From Gibbula magus (lineage: Eukaryota; Mollusca; Gastropoda; Trochida; Trochidae), in NCBI GenBank assembly GCA_936450465.1, contig OW388296.1, positions 36,046,586 through 36,110,585 on the forward strand: a stretch of DNA of 64,000 bases, read 5' to 3'. This document shows positions 27,801 to 39,800 of this stretch, one piece after another. Position numbers and translations under genes: made by a program. The notes under the pieces are model-generated. The model worked only from the letters and a program-made list of their open reading frames with translations. It was not told where the DNA came from and made no database searches. Positions within the stretch are counted from its first letter, which is position 1. Every line of letters begins with the position of its first letter.

Positions 27801-30800
27801 ATGAAAATAGGCTTTTAAGGATGTGACCCCTCTGACCCCATTTGGGGTCACGGGGTCACGAAATCTACAAATTAAAATCCCCATGCACACAACTTGTCAG
27901 CTCTCTAGAGCTTTTGGAACTGGAGGAGACGAGGAAAATAGGTTTTTAAGGATGTGACCCCTTCAAATAGGTTTTTAACGAAGTGACCCCTGTGACCCAA
28001 TTTGGGGTCACGGGGTCACGAAATCTACAATTTAGAATCCCCATGGGCAAAGAAGTATGCACACAACTTTTCAGCTCTCTAGACCTTTTGGAACTGGAGA
28101 AGAAGATGAAAATAGGCTTTTAAGGATGTGACCCCTCGGACCCCATTTGGGGTCAAGGGGTCATGAAATCTACAATTTAGAATCCCCATTGGCCAAGGAG
28201 TATGCACACAACTTTTCAGCTCTCTAGAGCTTTTGGAACTGGAGGAGAAGAGGAAAATAGGTTTTTAAGGATGTGACCCCTGTGACCCCTGTGACCCCAT
28301 TTTCGGTCACGGGGTCACGAGATCTACAACTTAGAATCCCCATGGGCCAAGGAGTCTGCACACAACTTTTCAGCTCTCTAGGCCTTTTGGAACTGGAGGA
28401 GAAGATGAAAATAGGTTTTTAAGGATGTGACCCCTGTGGGCCCGTTTGGGGTCACGGGGTCACGGAATCTACAATTTAGAATTACCATTGGCCAAGGAGT
28501 CTGCACACAACTTTTCAGCTCTCTAGACCTTTTGGAACTGGAGGAGAAGAGGAAAATAGGTTTTTAAGGATGTGACCCCTTCAAATAGGTTTTTAACGAA
28601 GTGACCCCTGTGACCCAATTTGGGGTCACAGGGTCACGAAATCTACAATTTAGAATCCCCATGGGCAAAGAAGTCTGCACACAACTTTTCAGCTCTCTAG
28701 ACCTTTTGGAACTGGAGAAGAAGATGAAAATAGGCTTTTAAGGATGTGACCCCTCGGACCCCATTTGGGGTCAAGGGGTCATGAAATCTACAATTTAGAA
28801 TCCCCATTGGCCAAGGAGTATGCACACAACTTTTCAGCTCTCTAGACCTTTTGGAACTGGAGGAGAAGAGGAAAATAGGTTTTTAAGGATGTGACTCCTG
28901 TGACCCCATTTGGGGTCATGGGGTCACAAAATCTACAATTTAGAATCCCCATTACCCAAGGAGTCTGCATACAACTTTTCAGCTCTCTAGACCTTTTGGA
29001 ACGGGAGAAGAAGATGAAAATAGGTTTTTAAGGATGTGACCCCTGTGACCCCCTTTTGGGGTAATGGGGTCACGAGATCTACAATTTAGAATCCCCATGG
29101 GCCAAGGAGTCTGCACACACCTTTTCAGCTCTCTAGACCTTTTGGAACGGGAGAAGAAGATAAAAATAGGCTTTTAAGGATGTGACCCCTGTGACCCCAT
29201 TTGGGGTCATGGGGTCACAAAATCTACAATTTAGAATCCCCATTACCCAAGGAGTCTGCATACAACTTTTCAGCTCTCTAGACCTTTTGGAACGGGAGAA
29301 GAAGATGAAAATAGGTTTTTAAGGATGTGACCCCTGTGACCCCATTTGGGGTCATGGGGTCACGAGATCTACAATTTAGAATCCCCATGGGCCAAGGAGT
29401 CTGCACACAACTTTTCAGCTCTCTAGACCTTTTGGAACGGGAGAAGAAGATAAAAATAGAGCCATGGGCTCTGTAGCTCATCAGAGTTTATTTTGTTTGA
29501 TGATGAAGACAGAAATATGTTGTCTCAATATTATGTACGATCCCTAACCCTGACAAATCTTAGTCTTTAAATTGAGAGAGAGCACTCAGCAAGGTCAACA
29601 CACAGGAGATTATGCAATATTCTGACCCCTTGGCTCTGGTTACAAGCCAGCTGTGTTTTTTGTGTTTTACCGCCAAATTATGTAATAGACTCTTGCTTGC
29701 ACTAAACACTGGCAGCACTGATCTAACTGTATAAGGCTTAAAGAGAACAGGCAATGTGACGAATCTCATGGTACATAGTACAATTTTAAATCACCTTGGC
29801 TAAACAATCTCGGTTCTAAGCCTTTTCATCCAAACATCTAAACATTCTGAACAAAATATTCCTTCTAGTTTGTTCTGGATGAAAACAGGATTTTAGGTAA
29901 TGGCCTGCGAGGCTCTTATTTGGGGCCACTGGGTCACCAAATCTACAATTTAGAATCTCCATTGGCTAAAGACTCTTTACACAACATGACAACCTTCTAG
30001 GTCTTTTCGTTCTGGAGAAGAAGATGAAAATAATCTTATCTTATCATTTCATCACCAGTCATATGCAGTTCACATATCTCATGTAAAATAAAAGAATTCT
30101 TAACTCCTCTTCAATTTAGTCCTTTATGCCTTGTCACAATTTTCAGTTCATAGGCTATTCAATAGTTCTCATTTCATATTGATAACATCAATTTGACAAA
30201 CATGTCCACAATGTAGATTGTTATCTAAAGTCGACATATATTTCAAATCATTGTGATTGAAGTGTCATAAAATATCAGTTCAAAAAATTCATTTTCAAAG
30301 GTTTTTTAGGCTGTGGCCCATATTTGGGGTCACAGGGTCACCAAATTTACAAGTTAGAATCCCCATTGGCTAAAGAGTTTGCATACAATATCACAGCCTT
30401 CTAGATCTTTTTGTTCCGGAGCAAAAGATGAAAACAGGATTTTAGATAATGGCCTGTGAGGCCCTTATTTGGGGTCACAGGGTCACCAAATCTACAATTT
30501 AGAATCCCCATTGACCAAGGAGTCTGTACATATAATTTCAGCTCTCTGGAGTCATTGGTTCTGGAGAAGAAGATGAAAATAGCTTTTAAGGTTATGACCC
30601 CTGTGGCCCTTATTTGGGGTCACAGCGTCACCAAATCTACAATTTAGAATCCCCATTGGCCAAGGAGTCTGTACATAAAATTTCAGCTCTCTTAGAGTTA
30701 TTGGTTCTGGAGAAGAAGTCGAAAAAGTGAAAAGTTTACGGACGGACGGACGGATGGACGGACGCCATCCCATGCCATAAGCCCATCGGGCCTTTCAGGC

Positions 30801-33800
30801 CTGATGAGCTAAAAATAGGCTTTTAAGGATGTGACCCCTGTGACCTTATTTGGGGTCATGGGGACACGAAATCTACAATTTTGAATCCCCATTTGCCAAG
30901 GAGTCTGCACATAAAATTTCAGCTCTGTGGAGTCATTGGTTCTGGAGAAGAAGTCGAAAAAGCAAAAAGTTTACGGCCGGACGGACTGATGGACGGACGC
31001 CGGACACCATGCCATGCCATAAGCCCATTGGGCCTTTCAGGCCTGATGAGCTAAAAAAACAAATCAGAATAACCTCAATAGCAAAAGGCACCACTCCAAC
31101 ACTAGGTCTAACCACATACCAAGTTTCGTAAAGAAATACTTGATAGATTTTGAAATAGAGGCCGGAAAAGGTCCCTACCCCCAATTTCAAATTGTTTCCA
31201 TGGAAAGCAGGAAAAATAAAAAATTCAGAATTACCAAAATAGCAAAAGGCACCACTCCACCACTAGGTCTAACCACATACCAAGTTTCGTGAAAAAATAT
31301 TGAACGGTTTTTGAGATATGGCCCGGAAAAGAAAGCATTTCGGAATAACGGAATAACGGTATGACGGACGGAGGTGAAAACATTATGTCTCCCGAAAAAT
31401 TTTTCGGGTGACATAACAAATGGACAGTGTCATATGAGAATTAAACTAAGTAACTTGAACATATGATAAACAAAATACATAGGAAAATATCTAATTACAA
31501 ATAATACATTCATACATGTGTTAGCACTGTGATAGGATCACCAAATCTACAGTCTGATTCAAATCAACCTTGTTCCGAGGAATAAAATATGCAAAATAGT
31601 ATATCTACCGGGATACGAACAGGTTCTGTAAATTCCTCGCTACAAGGTCTGTGAACATCCCGTATTGGCGTGTGTTCCTATCCAGTTTAGCGCAGCCAAA
31701 GCCCAGTCAAATAGCCAACCAATTATATCATAGTTTTTAAATGGTCGCTGTTTTGAAAGCTTTCGGAACAGACAAAAGGATAGCTGTTTGGAGTTATCTG
31801 TCCCTAGCTTCTCTCAACGAAAGCTTTTGTTGGACATCTTGTGATTGGTTTACTGAATTGCTGAACATGGAAGTCTACGGGCTGTTACAAGAAGGTTTGG
31901 CGTGAAAACCTCCGAATGATATGAGTTAGTATCCCGGCACTATTTTGCACATTTTTTCCGCGGAATACTGTCGGTTTTAATCAGACTGACCAAATCTACA
32001 ATTTATTATCGCCATTAGTTAAAGGAATCTCTACATAACATTTCAGTTTTCTATGCCTTTTAGTTCTGGTGTAGATGAAACAAGATGTGTTTGTTAAACA
32101 CGGATGCCCACGGATGTAGCAAAGTTATGGCCAAGGTTCAAGTTTTCTGAATATTGTCCACTGCGGCAAGGTCAAGGTCACAAGGTCAAATATGATGACC
32201 TCATCTGAAAGGTCTCATCACAAGGTATGCACATGCCAAGTATGAAAGCCGTAGCTCTGAGCAATCCAAAGTTATGGCCAAGGTTAACGTTTTCTAAATA
32301 TTGTCCGCTTCGGCAAGGTCAAGGTCACAAAGTCAAATATGATGACCTCATCTGAAAGGTCTCATCACAAGGTATGCACATGCCAAGAATGAAGGCTGTA
32401 GCTCTCAGCAATCTAAAGTTATGGCCAAAGTTAAAGTTTACTAAAGATGTCCACTGCAGCAAGGTAAAGGTCAAGGTCACAAGGTCAAATATGATGACCT
32501 CATCTGAAGGTCTCATCACAAGGCATACACATGCCAAGAATGAAGGCCGTAGCTCTCAGCAATCAAAAGTTATGGCCAAGGTTAAAGTTTTATGAAAATG
32601 TCAATTGCGGCAAGGTCAAGGTCACAAGGTCGAATATGATGACCTCATCTGAAAGGTCTCATCACAAGGTATGCACATGCCAAGTATGAAAGCCCTAGCT
32701 CTGAGCAATCCAGTTATGTTATGTTATGGCCAAGGTTAAAGTTTTTATGGACAAACACACGGACGGACAGACGGACAGACAGACGGACAGGTGAAAAACA
32801 ATATACCCCCGGAATCTGCGATTCGGGGGCATAAAAATGTTTTTAATGTCATGACCCCTGTGACACTATTTGGAATTTAGAATCCCTATTGGCCACAGAG
32901 TTTGTGCACAACATTTCAGCTTTCTAGAACCATTAGTTCTTGAGAAGAAGAATAAAACAGTATTAAGGTCATGACCCCTGTGGCCCTTATTAGGGGTCAC
33001 AGATTTACCAAATCTACAATTTATAATCTCCATTGGCACACAACATTTCAGCTCTCTAGAGCATGGATGGACAGACGCTGGATGTGCTAAAAACCTAAAT
33101 GTAGCCTCACAACATGGCAGTCACCATGAGCGGTAAACTTGAATAAACCCCAAGAGAAATATATCAAATTGTGTTCAATTAGGACTGTTCTCGTATTAGA
33201 ACTAAAGGAGACGTACCTGTGTTGAACCTACCTATAGAAACACCGAGTTAAATATGATTGTGATATGATAAGCTTCAATGTGCATGCGCATGTGGACAAG
33301 GTTAACATGACTGTCATATAACATTTTATATTTTGAAGGAACGATAGGTATATTTGCACAGCTAAAGACGGAAAATAATGTCAAATGTGGACAGACACTG
33401 TACGCCAAATGATGGACGGACGACAGACAGCGCCAGAAGCCCATCTGGCCTTTCAGGCTTGATGAGCTAAAATGAAATAAAGTAAGTTTAAAAAATGTAC
33501 TGACGGATGTGTGGTGGACAGGATGCAGGGAAGTTGTTGCAGCAGGCGATGTGCAGTTGCTGACCGAACGCCATTTCGTACAGCAGGTGGCCAAAACAAT
33601 AGACGTCTATAGCATCAGTGTCCTGCAGAACATAGGTAGTTCATTATTCATAGTTTTATAAGGATGCTTCAAGGGTTTTCCACGACGAACCAAGAAAGGT
33701 TGAAGCAACACAGAATGCTGATCAATAACTTTCCTTCAGTCAAAACAAGAGGGAAAATAAGCAAATGAACAGAAATTTCATAAGAAATAAACAACAATCA

Positions 33801-36800
33801 TCAGAAGATGAAATATCCCACCAGTCCCACATAAGTTGTCTTTAACAGATAATTGTTTATCATCCAAAAATGGGTTCCACAGGAGATATCGCTTGTATGA
33901 GATCAAGCTATATCTCCTAGGAGATATCGTTTTGACAGTAGATTTTGAACAATGCCCTGTGGGCGTCATCTACATGACATCACAATGATTTTGCATCATC
34001 AAGTAATGACACCACAATGCTATGACATCATAATCATGACAACGTCACAATGTTATGACATCACAGCACAGGAAGCCAAAACGCAGTTTTGTGTTAAGAT
34101 AATATTATGTTCATTTTTCATTCAAGACTAGTGAAGAATGATTTTGGGTGATAAATAGAATCTCAACCTTGTGTCTTCTGATATCAAATATATCAACAAT
34201 TGTTGATAAAAGTCAAAATATCATCGGCAAGCCTCGGATATATGTCACTTTTATCAACTTGTGTTGATATATTTGATATCAGAAGACACTTGGGTCAGAT
34301 TCTCTATATATCTACTACTTAAGTTAGTGGGTAATACAAATGCTGAGTTTCAGATATGATGAAGGGTTTTAGAGTTCTGCTCTGAAAGCAGAACTATCTA
34401 AGAACGAAGTTCAAATCCAACGCGTTCTATGGAGACGAAAAAAAAACCATCAGAAATCTAAAAATATTAAAAGGCACCCCTCCCATTGGTGGATAGACAC
34501 ATGGATATGTTTCAGAAAGCTATCATGAACAGTTTTCAAGTTCTGTTCCGGAAAATTAACAATTACATTTATTGTTTTTAATTACTAAGTAAACTTACCT
34601 CTGATATATTTGCCTACATCTTGTTTTGGTTGAAACAATTTACAAGAAAAATGAAGTGAAATTCAATTACCTTTTGGTATGCCAGCCCTCTCCTGGTGCA
34701 GAGTTACGTCCCTTCTTGTAAGAGGTCGTTAGCTTGTCATAATTCTTGTGTCTACCCCAAACTGTAAATATATAGAGAGGGGAGGTAAGTGACACGGGAG
34801 GGTTAAACTCAATATATCAGAGGTAAGTTTACTTAGTAATTAAAAACAATAAATGTAATTGTTAATAATTACCACATAAACATTTCCTCGGATATATTTG
34901 CCTAGAATCCCACGTATGGATGGAGGGTACATTTACCCCTCTGGCATACCCTACAAAACGTTAAGGTAATTTATAAGAGATTTTGAAGTTATTTCCACTT
35001 ATTACCCTGAAGGTAAAGTTATGTGAAGAATATAAAGCCATTTATATAGAGTATAAGGCCTTAAAAAATAGCAATTTTAGCAATTTTTACATTGAAAAGG
35101 TGAAATTTCCCAAAAATTACTTCATCTAAAACGATTTTGTTAGGTCACACAGGGCAAAAAGGTGCAGTTTACCAACACCAAATTGCAATTCTCCAGTTTC
35201 CAGAACGAAACATGTGCTAAAATGCCAAAGTGGAAGGCAACAACACGTGAAAGAGTGACATTCAATTAAGAACTTGTGCTACCTAAGCATGCAGCCTCAA
35301 TTAACAAGGAAGTTCAGCAATATACAACGCCTGGTTCAACAGTGAACAGTAAATACATGCATTTTCTGCTGTGTACAAAATACGAGTTAAATGCACTTTT
35401 TAGTTTATGATTAGTTAATGTACCAACGGAAGCAACTATAAATTGACTATAAATAGCAGAAAATCTTGTATTACGGCCCAGTGGTAAAGCTAAACACCCT
35501 TCACCAAATATGTGAGTCTATACTCACTGTCACCGAGATGGTTGTCCCCTGTATAAATCACCAGATTCTGACACACAAGCTTCTACAGACACTTTTCCGA
35601 CATCAGAAGTGTAGGTGCTAAGGCTGGAATCTTGAAACTCCTAAATCCTAAAGGTCCTGCTGCCGTGGATTGGTTTTTTGCTAGGAATTCTGGTAGAGTT
35701 CTAAAGGTGACTTCTTGCCAAACTTGGTCATGGAGAATAGAATGTTCGTGAATCTCTGAGACTCTGGCTGCAGTGGCAAAAGCTATGAGGAATGCTGTCT
35801 TATGAGATAGAAACTTTAAATCCACAGAGTGAAGAGGTTAATATGGGGGTTTCAACAAGGATCGAAGGACCATATCGAGATCCCATTTAAGAAATTTGAC
35901 TGGCTGTGTCATGTCCCCAATTTGCATTGACCGTAGCAGCTTATTCAAGTCGGCATATAGTAATACCTTGAAGTTCCCACACTGATACTAAGGCAGATTT
36001 ATAACCCTCTAGAGTGCCATGTTTTAACTTCTTGGAAGTACGAAGATGCAAGAGGAAGTTAGCAATCATAGGAATGTCAATGTCTGCATCTAACAATCTG
36101 AACTATCTCCTCCACTGCTTGAACTTGTCCCACTTGTTGTTGTATAACGCTGCTGTGGAGGGTCTAACAGCTGAGAGAATAGCCACGGATGCTTCCTCCG
36201 AAAAGCCTGTGCCTGCAAGGGCTGCCTTGATATTCTCCACACGTGAAGATCCAGGGAGTGTGGGTTTTGGTGAAATAAGTCGGCATTGGACTGCTTGAGT
36301 AGATACTTCCATACGGGCAGTTTGGGTGGGTGGTCTGATAGTAGGTCTAGAAGAGCCGGGAACCAACACCTTGTTCGCCAGGCTGGTGCCAAGAGGTACA
36401 GAGTGCAATGATGAAGCTGTACTTTCCTTAGCAAACAAATCCACATGAGGGGACTCCCATCTGTCCTGAATCATATGGAATGCCGTTGGGTGGAGTGACC
36501 ATTCTGTGGAAAGTATCTGATGTTGTCGAGATAGGGAATCCGCAAGAATGCTTGTCTTGCCCAGAATATGTCTCGTTTAAATCATGCATCCCATCTTGTC
36601 TGCTAGAGCATAAAGATCCTTGGTGACTTGCATAAGTGTTGCCGATCTTGTGCCCCCCATCTTGTTGATAAACGCCACCACTGTGGAGTGGTCTGTGGAA
36701 ATTAGGAGGTTCAGGCCTGCTAGTTGATCCCTCCACGCCAGTTCAGAGCCTTGAGAACAGCCAGTAACTCGAGAACGTTTATGTGCGTTATATGTGTTTA

Positions 36801-39800
36801 TGTATGTTAAAGCGTCATGTGAGCGTCTGGGTGAACTAGGAGAACCCCTGATGAAATGTTGCCCTTGATCAACCACCACATTAGATCCCTGCAAACTACT
36901 GAGTCTCTCAAGACGTGCTCGTCCATTTGCATGTGTTTGAATTGGTTTATCCAATACTGACAGCTTCTCAACTGTAGGCGCCCCCGCAATGTCCAATCAG
37001 AGACTTCCAAAACCTGATTGAGGCTGAGGGTGCGCTGACCACTTTCTCTATCTTGAGACATATCTCTCTCCATTTGATTCCGGAGTGAATGTCCTGCCCT
37101 TCTTTGAATCTAGGATGGCCCCTATGTATTTGATGGTCCTGGTTGGTAATAGTTCTGACTTACCGGGATAGACTATGAATCCCAGATGAGAAAACACTTG
37201 TATGATAAACGTCTGTTTGTGTAGCATTGTCTGTTTGTGATTTCCCGCCAGAAAATCGTTGAGGTACCCAAATGTTCCTGATGCAGTATCATGAGTACTG
37301 GATTCTTTAACTTGGTGAAAATCCAGGGGGCAATTGAAATCCCGAAGTGTAGTACTTGGAACTCGAACCTCCGGCCATTGATGGCAAACTGGAGATATCT
37401 CCTGGACCTTGGGTGAATGGGCACATGAAGATTTGCATCTTTTAGATCTATGCTTATGAATAACATGTTGGAACTAGTTTCCGAATGTTCTTTACAAATT
37501 CCATGGTGAAGGCCGGAGGTCTCTTGAGCAATTGCTTGTTTAATATCTTCAAGTCTATAATTATTCTTTACTCCTGAGAGTCTCTCTTGGGAATTAGAAA
37601 TATTGGCGAGAAGAAACCCTGAGAGGTGTCGGACTCCGGTAATTCTCGAATTGCTTCCTTGTCTAACAACTGTTGAATGGAAGTTAGTGCCGCTTCTAGT
37701 TTTACTCCTTGAACAAAGAATCGAGTGCCCGTGGGGTGGACAGTTAAAGGCGGGGTGTTCTCCCATTGAAGTTTGTAGCCGTTGCCTATCACCACCAAAA
37801 TCCAGGGATAGTTTGTGATGGCTTTCCAATTTCCCCGGATGTCCTGAGCCGACCTCCTACTAGGGATTCTAAAACGTGGGTTGAAAATCGCAAAACTAAA
37901 TCGTTGTCCGGGGCGTTTTCAAGTCAAAAGGCATGGTGTTCAGAGAGTGTTGGGTTGAGTCAATTTTTCCTTGGTGGGCCTTGGCCTATGCCGGGACCAC
38001 CCCGAAAGTTCTGACCCCTGCCCCGGGTATTCGACCCTCTCTGATAGCTGTTCCTGTTCTGTCCCCTAGGAGCCACATTATACATTGCCTTATCCAAGAC
38101 AGAACGCTGTACCTGAGATGGGATATTCCTAGGAGGAGGTGGAACTTGCTGTGTGTTACCCCTACCTCTAGGGGGATTCCTCTTATCCCTGTTTTGTTAA
38201 ATGAGAGCTGTTGCCAGTTGTTGTGTGAGTACCCTATTAGACGCTGAGTCTCTAGAATCGATAGCTTCCTCGCATTTGCCATTAAACAGAATGTCTGCAG
38301 ATAAAGGTTGCTGGCATAGCATGTCCATAGTTTTTTCTGGCAAATTCTTGACTGTCTTAAGGAGGTTAGTTCTTTCCAATAAAGTCAACTTGCCCAGGTT
38401 GTTCACTTGCAACTGTAGGAGCCAAAGCAACATCACTGGCCACCATGGTTACCATAGTATCAGACTTTACTCCTTGATAATCTTTAAAGAGGGGTGGTAA
38501 AATGCCCTGACGCCGGCGAAACACCAATTGACATAAGAGAGAGCATTAATGGAAGCCCTAGCCGAACTGTCCAAATCTTTTAAATCTTTCTTCCTAATTA
38601 GAGTGAAACCCGCATCCGTGTTCCCTCCCAAGTAAGCAAAATCTTTATTTAAAGTAGGGCTGGAGGCTGGAAGGAGACGGCCATGAATTGGATAGCACTG
38701 TCTTGGCATTGAAGCTGGCAGTTTAGAATCCATAGTAGAAGTCGGGAGAGCCTTGCTTATCCATAGCCGTGGCTACTACAGAGAAATGAAGTAGTGACAA
38801 TTTGGGTTCCTTAACGGGGGGAAGACAACCTGATTCCCCTAACTCCGTGGGAATATCAAACTCTTATTGTCAGCAGGAGGCAGAGTAGAAGGATAAAAGT
38901 GATGTAACAAAGCAAGTTGTTGTACCGGGTACCAATTCATTGGCTGAATCATCTGCAAAGGGGATTACCAAATGACCTTCTTTAATGACTTAAGAAGTTG
39001 AGTTTCCCAAATTATCATAAATGTTCCCATTTAAATCCAAATTCGCATCCAAGGAAATAAAAGTTGGATTGGAAATGTCTAGGAGGTCTTCCGTATGTAG
39101 CCCGCCTAAATCATCATCACCCCCAACACGGTTCCCGTCACCTTGCTCTGCACTGAACTGTACTGGGTCAGGGTGACCCAGTGTGACCTGATCAGGACGC
39201 GACCCAGTTGGCAAGAGGAGGCAGTTACTGGGTTGAGCTCGTGCGAGACACGTGACCCAGCTGCTGAGCCCGAGCTGTCCGCACAGCTACGGCAAAGTTT
39301 GCCATGAGGTCATAAACTGGGACAGCCCTGGTCTCCCCGTCTCTCCTTGTGGAGAACCCTAGTCGCCTCAGGGTTGGAGAAAGGCTGGCTTTTGGAGAAC
39401 AACTCCTGCTGTAAGTCAGTGATGGAAGATTTAATTTCTTTAACCTTCCGAATAAAGAAGTTGTCATCCATACACTTGTCCTTATTTTACGTTATTTGAA
39501 ACTTGAAAATCTTTCACAGTAATTCTCGTACATTTTGTCTCTTCAGTTACAAGAAGAAGCAGCGCCCCTAGCGACCTCTTACGAGAAGGGACATAACTCT
39601 GCACCAGGAGAGGACTGGCATACCCAAAAGTAATTAAATTTCACTTCGTTTTTCTTGTAAATTTTTTCAACCAAAAGAAGATGTAGGCAAATATATCGGA
39701 GGAAATGTTTACGTGGTAATTTGAAATGATTACGGAGGGACGGATAGACAGACGGACAGGGCGACCACTATATCCCATGGTATTACAGACTGCTGAGATA

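Larger units (their letters stand above)
34555..39722 (-). mobile_element. DIRS-like retroelement, near full length, inactive
   Basis: A 5.2-kb element with gag, RT-RNase H and tyrosine recombinase in DIRS order on the minus strand. Inverted terminal repeats of about 160 bp (34578-34733 against 39557-39720) share CTCTGCACCAGGAGAG and ATATATTTGCCTACATCTT in inverted form. An internal complementary region at 34814-34906 joins the two extreme ends, a DIRS hallmark. No target duplication, as expected for recombinase-mediated insertion. All three genes carry stops or frameshifts. It lies in the PXK e5-e6 intron in sense orientation. Confidence 0.9.
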
